From: a bacterium
GTDB taxonomy: Bacteria > Pseudomonadota > Gammaproteobacteria > Burkholderiales > Thiobacillaceae
Assembly (NCBI GenBank): GCA_009772925.1
Contig: WOUQ01000005.1
Coordinates: 186,001-250,000, forward strand
Length of the DNA: 64,000 bases
Reading direction: 5' to 3'
Under the pieces are notes generated by a model that did no database searches, had not been told where the DNA came from, and saw only the letters and a program-made list of their open reading frames with translations. The position numbers were made by a program, and so were the translations under genes. Position 1 is the stretch's first letter. The number at the start of each line of letters is the position of its first letter. Positions 26,148-35,400 of this stretch are shown piece after piece.

Positions 26148-26702
26148 ATGAGCGAACAGACACTCTTCTCGCATCTGCCCGAGCTCACCGACCAGCTCGG
26201 CGTAGAGCACATCAAGCCGCTGCTGGACCGCGTCAGCACGCACGAAGTGCCGCAAGGCGTGGTGTTGGTGCGCGACCAGAGCCCCATCGATGCATTCCAT
26301 CTGGTGCTCTCCGGACGCCTGTCTCTCGCCGTGGAGATGGCCGGTCACAGCATCGTCCTCGGCGAGTTGCTGCCCGGCAACTGGTGTGGCGAACTGGCCT
26401 ATTTCAGCGGCGTGCGGCGCGCGTCCAGCACGGTCACCGCCGTCGAGGACACGGTGGTGGCGCGCCTCACCTTCGCCGACTTCGAGGCGTTGATGGCGGA
26501 GGATTCCTTGGCCGTCTGCCGGCTGACCCACGCCTTCATCCAGATGATGATGCGCCGCCTGCACGCGACGGCAAACAATCCCATCATCGATCCGCATGGC
26601 CAGATGCTCATCGTCGGTGACCTCTCGGTGCCCTGGTCGGAACTGGGGCAACCGCAGCACGGCGTGGTCGAGTTCATCAAGAAACTGTTTGGAGCGCGCT
26701 GA
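26148..26702 (+). CDS. Cyclic nucleotide-binding-domain protein without DNA-binding domain (1)
   Basis: A 184-residue soluble protein. Residues about 30-140 form a CNB (Crp-like) beta-roll with VLSGRLSLAVEMAG and the phosphate-binding cassette GELAYFSGVRRASSTVTA, which retains the Arg and Ala/Ser that contact the cyclic-nucleotide phosphate. A C-helix (LAVCRLTHAFIQMMMRRLHAT) follows, but there is no helix-turn-helix. The last 40 residues (IVGDLSVPWSELGQPQHGVVEFIKKLF) match nothing known to me. Its stop overlaps the start of a second CNB protein (TGATG), so they are translationally coupled and may form a heteromeric complex. Confidence 0.75.
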   Translation: MSEQTLFSHLPELTDQLGVEHIKPLLDRVSTHEVPQGVVLVRDQSPIDAFHLVLSGRLSLAVEMAGHSIVLGELLPGNWCGELAYFSGVRRASSTVTAVEDTVVARLTFADFEALMAEDSLAVCRLTHAFIQMMMRRLHATANNPIIDPHGQMLIVGDLSVPWSELGQPQHGVVEFIKKLFGAR

Positions 26703-27184
26703 TGCTGCTGCGAAATTTCCTGCGGTCCCTGGACGGTTTCCAGTACCTCTCCGACAGCGACATCGATCATGTCGCCGCCGCCATGCGCGTGGAGGAATAT
26801 CCCAACCATCACATCTTCATCTACCAGGACAAGCTCAACAAGGAGCTGTTCCTGCTGCTGGACGGCCACATCAAGGTCGGCCATTACGGCTCGACCGGCC
26901 GCTACTACACGCTGAAGACCATCCAGCCCGGCGAGTTGTTCGGCATTCCCTCGCTGTCCGAGGGCAGGCCGGCCACCACCACCTGCCAGGCCGATGGTCC
27001 CGTCACCGTCGCCAGCATGCCGTTCTCCGCCTACCTGCTGCTCTACCAGCCCGATTCCGAAATCGGCTGCCGCTTCCAGTTCGTCATCGCCAACCAGCTG
27101 GCCAAGGACCTGCACGATCGTCATGACGCGCTGCGCCGGCTGCTTGCCCAGGTGTATGGCGAATCTGCGCACGACGAGGCCTGA
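26702..27184 (+). CDS. Cyclic nucleotide-binding-domain protein without DNA-binding domain (2)
   Basis: A 160-residue protein coupled to the previous gene. The CNB fold (about 20-125) shows LLLDGHIKVGHYG and a cassette GELFGIPSLSEGRPATTT that keeps Arg but is otherwise diverged from cAMP-binding consensus. A C-terminal helix QLAKDLHDRHDALRRLLAQVYG ends the protein without an HTH. Pairing of two short CNB proteins without an output domain suggests a sensor module acting on another partner. The ligand is unknown. Confidence 0.72.
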   Translation: MLLRNFLRSLDGFQYLSDSDIDHVAAAMRVEEYPNHHIFIYQDKLNKELFLLLDGHIKVGHYGSTGRYYTLKTIQPGELFGIPSLSEGRPATTTCQADGPVTVASMPFSAYLLLYQPDSEIGCRFQFVIANQLAKDLHDRHDALRRLLAQVYGESAHDEA

Positions 27185-27235
27185 CGGCTCGCGCGCATCC
27201 TTGCCCGCGCGTCCCCCGCGCACGACGGTGTTGGC

Positions 27236-28132
27236 TTGAGCATCGTCCTCGTCATCCTGCCGATCTTCGCCCTGATCCTCCTCGGCGCCGGGCTCAAACG
27301 CTACGCGGGAGTCGCCGAGGAAGGCTGGCGGGGCCTGGAACGGCTCGTCTACTTCGTGTTTTTCCCCGCCCTGCTGTTCCATTCTTTGGCGCGCGCCCAC
27401 ATCGATTTTTCCTCCGCCCTCTCCATGCTGCTGGTCGGCCTGGCGGTCACCCTGTTCGGCATGGCGATGGGATACCTGGGCAAGTACCTGTTCCACGATC
27501 CGCCGCGCGTATTCGCCTCCGCCTTCCAGTGCTCCTTCCGCTTCAACAGCTACGTCGGCCTCGCCGTCGCCGGCGCCCTGCACGGGCAGGCCGGCATCGC
27601 CGCCATCGGCTTGTTGATGGGCTTCATCGTGCCGCTCGCCAACGTTGCTTCAGTCGCCATGCTGGCGCGCCACGGCGAGGCCGGCTGGCTGCGGGAGATC
27701 CTCGGCAACCCGCTCATCCACGCCACTGCCGGCGGCGTCGCCTGCGCCCTGCTGGGCTGGTCTCCGCCGGATCTGGTGATGCAGACCATCGGCCTGCTCG
27801 CCCAGGCCTCCCTGCCCATGGGCCTGCTGGTGGTGGGCGCGGGCCTGCGTCTCGACAGCCTGTCCCACGCGCGCGGCCATCTCTGGTATGGCGTGGCGGT
27901 CAAGCTGCTGGCGCTGCCCGCGCTGGCCTGGTGGCTGGGCGGCATGTTGCGGCTGCCACGCATGCAGTTCGAAGTGGCGCTGCTGTTCGCCGCCCTGCCC
28001 ATGTCCACCGTCGCCTACGTGCTGGCAGTGCGCATGGGCGGGGACGGCCGCATCACGGCCGCACAGGTGGCGGTCACCACCCTGCTGTCCATGCTCACCC
28101 TGCCGCTCTGGCTCGGCCTTGCGCGCGCCTGA
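27236..28132 (+). CDS. AEC (auxin efflux carrier) family transporter
   Basis: A 298-residue membrane protein with about ten hydrophobic helices. The N-terminal LPIFALILLGAGLKR, ERLVYFVFFPALLFHSLA and the central MGLLVVGAGLRLDSL are family features. AEC members in bacteria export or import organic acids such as malate or malonate; specificity is unknown here. The likely start is TTG 27236, with no better ATG nearby. The DnaA-box element copy B follows the gene. Confidence 0.85.
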   Translation: MSIVLVILPIFALILLGAGLKRYAGVAEEGWRGLERLVYFVFFPALLFHSLARAHIDFSSALSMLLVGLAVTLFGMAMGYLGKYLFHDPPRVFASAFQCSFRFNSYVGLAVAGALHGQAGIAAIGLLMGFIVPLANVASVAMLARHGEAGWLREILGNPLIHATAGGVACALLGWSPPDLVMQTIGLLAQASLPMGLLVVGAGLRLDSLSHARGHLWYGVAVKLLALPALAWWLGGMLRLPRMQFEVALLFAALPMSTVAYVLAVRMGGDGRITAAQVAVTTLLSMLTLPLWLGLARA

Positions 28133-28474
28133 ACTCGACCCATGCATGCCCAACTATGCACACCCCGACCCTTGACAACGGTGCCTCCCCGGACTAGCCG
28201 ATCCTTTCCAAGAGCCTTGCTCAAGTTATTGTTTTTACGTACGAAATTGACTGCATAAATATTGAGCCAGAGGTTTAAGCCTGCGATTCTTAAGCTTTTT
28301 TTACCGCTAGCCGAGGACTTGTCCACAAGCTTATCCACATGAGTCGTGGACAATCCACAAAGCTTGTTTCACGAGAAGCGCTTCTCCCTCTCTCCTGCGA
28401 AATCACTTCAAGAAAAGCCTCCAGATGCGTCCCCACGAATTACCTTGCACGCTCTCCCGCGCGCGAATGCAGCG
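28133..28474. other. Gene-free region with an AT-rich stretch and a DnaA-box triplet
   Basis: No credible gene. Bases 28210-28315 are unusually AT-rich, with several runs of T, for this GC-rich chromosome. DnaA-box element copy B follows (28319-28370). The rest precedes the exonuclease/GIY-YIG gene and would hold its promoter, which I cannot pinpoint. Confidence 0.65.
28319..28370 (+). promoter_or_regulatory. DnaA-box triplet element, copy B
   Basis: TTGTCCACA (28319), perfect TTATCCACA (28331), inverted GTGGACAA (28346) and CTTGTTTC (28363), with the same offsets as copy A at 17729-17780. A fourth partial box (ATCCACAA, near 28353-28360) overlaps the third. Confidence 0.6.
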
Positions 28475-29881
28475 ATGATTCCCGAACGCCTCGCCTTCAT
28501 CGACCTGGAAACCACCGGCGCCAATCCCCTGCATGACCGCATCACCGAGATCGGCGTGGTCGAGGTGGATGGCGATCACGTGAACACCTGGAGCACCCTG
28601 GTCAATCCCGAGCGTCCCATCCCGCGCTTCGTCCAGCAGCTCACCGGCATCGACGACGCCATGGTGGCGGGCGCCCCGCGTTTCGCCGAGGTCGCGGAGG
28701 AACTCGCGGAGCGCCTGCGCGGACGCCTGTTCATCGCCCACAACGCGCGCTTCGACTACGGCTTCGTGCGCAACGAATTCCGCCGCCTCGGGCGCGCGTT
28801 CCTCGCCGACGTGTTGTGCACCGTGCGGCTCTCGCGACGGCTGCACCCCGAACATTACAAACACAACCTCGACAGCCTGGTCGCGCGGCATGCCCTGGAC
28901 GCCGGCCCGGATCGCCACCGCGCCCTCACCGACGCCGACCTGATCTGGCAATTCTGGCGGCTACTGCGCCGTGAGAAAGGCGACGAGGCCTTGCTGGAAG
29001 CCGTGCATCACCAGCTCAGGCGGCCCAGCCTGCCGCCTCACCTCGATGCGGACACGCTCGATGACCTGCCCGAATCGCCCGGCGTCTACCTGTTCCACGG
29101 CGAGGGCGACATGCCTCTCTACATAGGCAAGAGCCTCAATCTGCGCCAGCGCGTGCTGGCCCATTTCTCCGCCGATACCCGCGAATACAAGGCCACGCGC
29201 CTGAGCCGCGAAGTCCGCCGCATCGAATGGCGCGGGACCGTCGGCGAACTGGGCGCCCTGTTTCTGGAATCGCGTCTGGTGAAGACTCTGCAGCCCCTAC
29301 ATAACCGACGCCTGCGAGCATCCACTGAGATGTGCGCATGGCGCCTGGAGGAAGTCGCGCCGGGCGATCATCGGCCCCGCCTCGTCCGCGCCGAGGAGGA
29401 AGATTTCGGCCGTTCCGGCGATCTATATGGCCTCTTCTCCAGCCCGCGCGAAGCCATCGCCGCCTTGCGCAAGATCGCCGAGGCGCACGCGCTCTGCCCC
29501 CTCGTGCTCGGCCTGGAACAGGCCGCGAAGCCGGGACGCGCCTGCTTCGCCCGGCAGGTCGGCAAATGCCGTGGCGCCTGCGTCGGCAAGGAAGCCATCG
29601 GCCTGCACAGCGCCCGCCTGATGGCCGCACTCGCCAAGCACAGGCTGCAGGCCTGGCCCTATCCCGGCCCCGTCGGCCTGGTGGAACGGGATGACATCCT
29701 GGACACCGAGGAGATCCACGTCATCGACGCCTGGCGCTATCTGGGCACGGCGAAAGACGATGCCGATGTGCGCGAAATACTCTCGGCGACGCGCCCGGCC
29801 GGCTTCGACCTGGATGTCTACAAGCTGCTCGTGGCGCGAATGAGCAAGGCTTGCGTGCGACCCCTCGCGAGGGGCGACTAA
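28475..29881 (+). CDS. DEDDh 3'-5' exonuclease fused to GIY-YIG (UvrC-like) nuclease
   Basis: A 468-residue fusion. Residues about 1-180 are a DnaQ-type DEDDh exonuclease with DLETTG (Exo I), HNARFDYGFVRNEF (Exo II) and HRALTDADLIW (Exo III). Residues about 205-290 are a GIY-YIG endonuclease domain: PGVYLFHGEGDMPLYIGKSLNLRQRV and the Glu in LESRLVKTLQPLHNR, followed by a UvrC-like region with a CFARQVGKCRGACVG cysteine cluster. Related fusions resemble Cho/UvrC repair endonucleases joined to a proofreading exonuclease. ATG 28475 is chosen because upstream in-frame sequence is low-complexity and lies in the DnaA-box element. It overlaps the convergent permease by four bases. Confidence 0.88.
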   Translation: MIPERLAFIDLETTGANPLHDRITEIGVVEVDGDHVNTWSTLVNPERPIPRFVQQLTGIDDAMVAGAPRFAEVAEELAERLRGRLFIAHNARFDYGFVRNEFRRLGRAFLADVLCTVRLSRRLHPEHYKHNLDSLVARHALDAGPDRHRALTDADLIWQFWRLLRREKGDEALLEAVHHQLRRPSLPPHLDADTLDDLPESPGVYLFHGEGDMPLYIGKSLNLRQRVLAHFSADTREYKATRLSREVRRIEWRGTVGELGALFLESRLVKTLQPLHNRRLRASTEMCAWRLEEVAPGDHRPRLVRAEEEDFGRSGDLYGLFSSPREAIAALRKIAEAHALCPLVLGLEQAAKPGRACFARQVGKCRGACVGKEAIGLHSARLMAALAKHRLQAWPYPGPVGLVERDDILDTEEIHVIDAWRYLGTAKDDADVREILSATRPAGFDLDVYKLLVARMSKACVRPLARGD

Positions 29882-31218
29882 CGCATCAGCCAGAACATGG
29901 CCAGTACATACAGGGCGGACACCAGCAGTTGCACCAGGGTGATCGGCAGGCCGTAGCGCATGAAGCGCATGAAACTGACGCGCTCGCCCTCACGCGCGCA
30001 GATGCCTACGCTGACGATGTTGGCCGAGGCACCGATGAGCGTGGCGTTGCCCCCCAGGGTGGCACCGAACATCATGGCAATGAAGACCGGGATGGTTGCC
30101 GCCGGCCACTCCGCGAAGCCCTCCGCCATGGCGATTTCCGGCACGGCCTCGACCGCCACCAGATAGCCTTTGGTCATGATCAACGATGCCGCCACCACCG
30201 GGATATTGGCGAGCACCGCCGACAACACACCGATACAGGCCAGCAGGGTCAGCGCCACCAGGGCGAATTCCATGCCGAACCAGGCATGCAGCTTGAGCGA
30301 CATGCCCTGCAGCAGGCCGGTCTTGGTGAAGGCCTCCACCAGGCAGAAAATCGCGCCGAGGAACACCAGCGTCTTCCAGTCCACGTCGCGCATGACATTC
30401 TCGACGGGCTCCACGCGCGCCCCATAAAGAACGAGCAACGCCAGGGTGGCCGCGAGAATGGCGACCGCCGGGGGGCCGATCCTGGAAGGCAACTCCTCGC
30501 CGAACAGGAACAGGGTGACCATGATCGCCAGCACCAGCAGCGCCAGGGCGGCGAAGTAAGGCCGCTCGATGGGCGGCAGTGCAGTCTTCGCCGCCACCTC
30601 GACACGGGAATTCCAGACCTCCGGCATCAGTCGGGGCAATAGCGGGATGATCACCAGCACGGCGAGCAGGCCGGCAAGGCTGACACTGCGCAGGTATTCG
30701 CCGAACGTCATGCCGATGGAACTGCCGACCAGAAAGGTCGCGGGATCGCCGACCAGGGTGAGCATGCCCGCCGAATTGCTGATGATCGCCGCGAGGATCA
30801 TCGGCCCGACGAAGCTGACCCGCAGAGCGCGGGCCACGGCAATGATCACCGGCGCCAGCAGGATGACGGTGGTGGCGTTGGGCAGCAGGGCGCAAATCGG
30901 CGCCACCAGGGCCACCATGAGGATCAGGAAGCGCTTGCCGCTGCCGCCGGTGGCACGCAGGAAGAGCGCGCCGAGCCGCTCGAACAGACCGGTCATGGCC
31001 AACATGCGGGCCACCACCATGCCTCCGAAGAGCAGGGCGAGCGGGCCGCTCGCGGTCTGCAGCGCTGAGCGCACGTCCTCCCGTTCGAGGATGCCGAGCA
31101 CCGCCAGGAGCGAGCAGCCGATGAGGACTGCAAGGACCATGTCGATGACATCGAAGGCAATGGCAAGAACCACCGTCGCGAAGACGACAAGGGTGACAAT
31201 GATCTGAAGGTCCGTCAT
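29878..31218 (-). CDS. SLC13/ArsB-type (ion transporter superfamily) permease
   Basis: A 446-residue membrane protein with about 11-12 helices. It contains LLPNATTVILLAPVIIAVA and the repeated-half counterpart SAVLANIPVVAASLI, plus ISNSAGMLTLVGDPATFLVG and LGGNATLIGASANIV. These are signatures of the ion-transporter superfamily that includes CitM, NhaD, ArsB and the human P protein. It may be a Na+/dicarboxylate symporter or anion exporter; the substrate is unresolved. Its start lies 15 bases past the stop of the solute-binding-protein gene on the same strand, which suggests co-transcription. Confidence 0.88.
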   Translation of the reverse strand: MTDLQIIVTLVVFATVVLAIAFDVIDMVLAVLIGCSLLAVLGILEREDVRSALQTASGPLALLFGGMVVARMLAMTGLFERLGALFLRATGGSGKRFLILMVALVAPICALLPNATTVILLAPVIIAVARALRVSFVGPMILAAIISNSAGMLTLVGDPATFLVGSSIGMTFGEYLRSVSLAGLLAVLVIIPLLPRLMPEVWNSRVEVAAKTALPPIERPYFAALALLVLAIMVTLFLFGEELPSRIGPPAVAILAATLALLVLYGARVEPVENVMRDVDWKTLVFLGAIFCLVEAFTKTGLLQGMSLKLHAWFGMEFALVALTLLACIGVLSAVLANIPVVAASLIMTKGYLVAVEAVPEIAMAEGFAEWPAATIPVFIAMMFGATLGGNATLIGASANIVSVGICAREGERVSFMRFMRYGLPITLVQLLVSALYVLAMFWLMR

Positions 31219-31233
31219 GCCGTCATGCCTTCC

Positions 31234-32304
31234 TTACTCCAGGGGCGGCGCGTAATGCAGGCCACCCTGCGTCCATATGCGGTTCGGGCCGCGCTCGATG
31301 CCGAGATCGCTGGCCACGCCGAGGTTGCGCTCGTAGATCTCGCCATAGTTACCCACGGCACGGACCGCCCGCAAAGCCCAGTCGCCAGGCACGCCGAGCG
31401 CCCGCGCGATGCGCGGGTCGTTGCCGCTGATCAGTCCCCAGCTGGTACTGCGCGTCTGCAGTCCGGAGGCATCGACGTTGGCACGGGTGACGCCCACCTC
31501 CTCGGCGCCGACCAGCGCATGGAACACCCAGCGCACCAGCATTTCCCACTCGCGGTCGCCGTCCCGGACCACCGCCGCCAGGGGTTCCTTGGAAATGCGT
31601 TCGGGCAGGATCACATACTCCCGCTTCCCCGTCGGCGCGCGCGCCCGCGTCGCTGCCAGTTGGGAGGCATCCGAGCTATAGGCCTGGCAGCGACCGGCGA
31701 GGAAGGCCGTCGCCACCTCGCTGGCCGAATCGATGACAAGCAGATTCACCGTCATGCCGCGCAGGCGAAAATACTCCTGCAGGCGCCGCTCATGGGTGGT
31801 GCCTTTCTCCACACAGATCGTGGCGCCGGCGAGGTCGGACAGATGCCTGACCACGGAGGACTTGGCGACCATGAAGCCTTGCCCGTCATAGAACAGCACC
31901 GCCGGGAAACGCAGCTTGAGCAAAGCCTCGCGCGTCATCGTCCAACTGGTGTTGCGCAACAGCAGGTCGACCTTCTTCGCCAACAGGGCGGGAAAACGTT
32001 CCGATGCCTTGAGGGGAATGAATTGCACCTTGTCGGGACTGCCCAGCACGGCGGCCGCGACAGCGCGGCAGAAATCCACGTTCATGCCCCGCCAGCGTCC
32101 TGCCGCATCGCGTTCGCTGAATCCGGCAATCCCCTCGCTGACGCCGCAGCGCACGAAATCCCGCTTCTTCAGGGCATCCAGGTCGGACCCGGCATGGGCG
32201 GACCCGGCCAAGATGGCCATGCCGCAGGCGAGCAGCACGCCCTGCATGGCCGCTCCGATATGCCACCGGCGTGGCGCTGGCGCGGCCTTGATTGCGCCAG
32301 GCAT
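31234..32304 (-). CDS. Amino-acid ABC transporter-type periplasmic solute-binding protein
   Basis: A 356-residue protein with an N-terminal export signal (hydrophobic stretch MQGVLLACGMAILAGSAHA, residues about 20-38) and a type II periplasmic binding fold of the general L-amino-acid (AapJ/BztA) class. Characteristic segments are VRCGVSEGIAGFSERDAAGRWRGMNVDFCRAVAAAVLG, NTSWTMTREA and CVEKGTTHERRLQEYF. ATG 32304 follows GAGGG. No cognate ABC permease or ATPase is nearby; instead an SLC13-type permease follows. Either it serves a distant transporter or it has been recruited for sensing. Confidence 0.87.
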   Translation of the reverse strand: MPGAIKAAPAPRRWHIGAAMQGVLLACGMAILAGSAHAGSDLDALKKRDFVRCGVSEGIAGFSERDAAGRWRGMNVDFCRAVAAAVLGSPDKVQFIPLKASERFPALLAKKVDLLLRNTSWTMTREALLKLRFPAVLFYDGQGFMVAKSSVVRHLSDLAGATICVEKGTTHERRLQEYFRLRGMTVNLLVIDSASEVATAFLAGRCQAYSSDASQLAATRARAPTGKREYVILPERISKEPLAAVVRDGDREWEMLVRWVFHALVGAEEVGVTRANVDASGLQTRSTSWGLISGNDPRIARALGVPGDWALRAVRAVGNYGEIYERNLGVASDLGIERGPNRIWTQGGLHYAPPLE

Positions 32305-32465
32305 GGCGGGAACCCTCGTTGGTCGACAGAAGGAACCCACCGCACGGAACAAGACGGTCCGGTTCATAAACAGACTATTTCGGCATGGCATGCTGCATAC
32401 CCCTGCTGCATTCTTCCCTGTCCGTTGGCCGACGCAGCCGCACGGACAGGCGGTGTGCCCACATC

Positions 32466-35400
32466 CTATCCGGGAATCGGGGCCCGGCCAATGCGCATCG
32501 CGTCGCCAGGAGCCTGCCGGTCTTCTTGCAGGTCGCGCACGGAGTATCCGCTTCCCCCTCCGGAACAAGCCTCATCGAGCAGGTCCTGCAACAGGTTCAG
32601 CAATTCTTCGCGCTGCCTGCCGATCCCGCCCAGGTCGGCCAGCGCCTGCTCCCCCCGGCCTTGTTGCTTCAGCGCGATCAGCGCATTGGCCTGTCGATGG
32701 ATGGCCTCATGCAGTTCCAGGATCGAGGCCATGCTGGCATGTGCCGCGTAGCGCGCGGCGCCGTGCTGATCGAGCCAGCGGCCAAAGCGGCATTGGTGAT
32801 GGTCCAGGGGCGGTGGCGGCGCCAGATCGTCGCGCAGATGGCTCGCGAGCTTGGCTACCCAGGCGCGATGGTCGGCCATGGCATAGAGCAGGGGCAACTC
32901 CTCACGCGCGGCACGGGGGCTGTCCAGCCAGGCATGCGTCGGACGCCAGGTCGCCACCCAGTCGGGCAGGTCGCGGGCGGGCATCGGCCGGGCGATGGCG
33001 TAGCCCTGGCCCAGTTCATAACCCAGGCGCAGCAGCATTTCCCCGTGCGCGATGGTCTCCACGCCTTCGGCCAGGGCCTGGCGGCGGAAGGCGGTGGCGA
33101 GGCCGAGGACACCGTCTAGGATGGCCAGGTCGTCCGGGTCGTCCAGCATGTCACGCACGAAGCTCTGGTCGATCTTCAGCAGCTGCGCGGGCAGACGCTT
33201 GAGGTAGGTGAGCGAGGAATAGCCGGTGCCGAAATCGTCCAGGGCGAAGCCCACGCCGATTTCCTGGCAAGCTTCCATGACCCGCGACACCAGGGCGATT
33301 TCCTCCAGGGCGACGGTTTCCAGCACCTCCAGCTCCAACGCCCCCGGTCCCAGGCCGGGGTGGCGGGCAAGCGCGCCGCGCAGGCGGTCGAGGAAGGAGG
33401 GCTGTTGCAGATGGTCGGCATCGATATTGACGCTGACCGGCATGCGCAGGCCGTCGCGCAGCCAGGCGTCCGCCTGGTCCAGGGCAGTGGCGAGCACCCA
33501 TTCGCTGACCTGGATGGACAGGTGGTGGTGTTCGATCACCGGCAGGAACTCGGAGGGAGGCAGCAGGCCGCGTTCCGGATGAAGCCAGCGGATCAGGGCT
33601 TCGACGCCGATGACCCGGCCGCTGCGCATGTTGACCTTGGGCTGGTAGTGCAGCACCAGTTCTCCGCGCAGCAGGGCCTCGCGGACGCGGTCGATGGTCT
33701 CGTGGCGTCCCCTGACCTCGCGGTCATGGTCGGCATCGAACAGGTGGTAACGGTTCCTGCCGGCCTGCTTGGCCTGGTACATGGCCTGATCGGCCTGGCG
33801 CAGCAGCTGGTCGGCATCCACCTTGTCCTCGGCCTGGGGAAAGAAGCTCACTCCCATGCTCGCGGAAACGCGCAGGTCCAGGCCGTCGACGGGGACCGGC
33901 TGGGCCGCCGCCGCCAGCATCCGCTCGACGATGGGCAGGCTGTCGTCCTGGCTCTGCAGGTCCAGCAGCACCGCGACGAACTCGTCGCCTCCCAGGCGGG
34001 CCAGGGTATCGCCCTGCCGCAAAGCGTGCTTCATGCGCTCGGCCAGACCGACCAGAAGCCGGTCGCCCACGTCGTGCCCATGGTTGTCGTTGACCGCCTT
34101 GAAGCCGTCCAGGTCCAGGTAGGCGACCGCCACCAGGGTGTGGTGCCGGCTTGCCTGCGCCATGGCCTGCTTCAGCCGGTCGGCCAGGAGTACCCGGTTG
34201 GGCAGGTGGGTAAGGGCGTCGAAGTGGGCGATGTGCTCCAGTTGCGCCTGTTGTTGCTTGAGGGCGGTGATGTCCGCGAACAGGCTGACGTAATGCTGCA
34301 CCTCGTCCTGTTCCCCCAGCACCGCGCTGATGGTCTCGCGCACGGCGAACAACTCGCCGTCCTTGCGGCGGTTCCACATCTCCCCGGTCCAATAGCGGTT
34401 GCGTTGCAGGTCCTGCCACAGGGCGGTGTAGAAGGACGCATCCTGGCGTCCGGAATTCAGCATGCGCGGATTGCAGCCCAGGGCCTCCTCGCGGCTGTAT
34501 CCGGTGATGCGGGTGAAGGCCTGGTTGACGTCGATGATGGTGCCGCGCGGATCGGTGATCAGGATGCCTTCCTGGGAGTGTTCGAACACGCTGGCGGTCT
34601 GGCGCAGGCGGTGCTCGGCCCGACCACGCATCAATTCCGCGCTGACTGCCTCGACGAACAGGCCAAGCACGCGGTCCGCCAGATCGGGCTGGTGGATGGG
34701 ATGCTCGCCCAACGCCACGAGGATGCCCATGGGCTGTTGCCGCTTGTCGAACAGGGCACTGCCGATATAGGACTCGATGCCCATCTTGACCAGCATGACG
34801 TCTTCCGGAAACAGGGACTGGACATGGCAGGGATGAATTTCGTGGCCGTGTTCGAGGACGTTGGCGCAGGGCGTGTCGGCCAGGGCATAGGCGAACGGCG
34901 TCATGGGCCCGGCCTTGGCCCAGCCGGCGATGACTTCGACGCCGGTGCGGGCGTCGTCGAGTCGGCCGACGAAGGCATAATCCAGCCCCAGGGTCCGGGT
35001 CAGGTGGCCGCAGACCGCCTGATGGAAGGCCACGCCGGAAAGCGGCGCCAGGGTGGTGGCGAGGGTGGTCAGCGCCTCGTGCAGGACATGTTGTTCCGTC
35101 ACGTCCTGGACCGTGCCGGTCGACAGCAATGGCCTGCCATCTTCGGCGTGGCGGGTTTCGCAGCGTTCGCGCACGTGTTTCACGCGCCCGTCCGGGAAGA
35201 GCAGGCGATGGGTGATTTCGTAGGGCTGCCGGGTTTCCAGCGAGCGCTGGTAAGCGGCATCCACCCTGGCCCGGTCCTCGGGGTGGATGGCGTCGAGAAA
35301 GGCCTGGTAGCTGGCGCCGAAGCGGGTCGGATCGATCTCGAAGATGCGGAAGATCTCGTCCGACCAGGTCAGCCGGTTATTGGCCAGATCCAGTTGCCAA

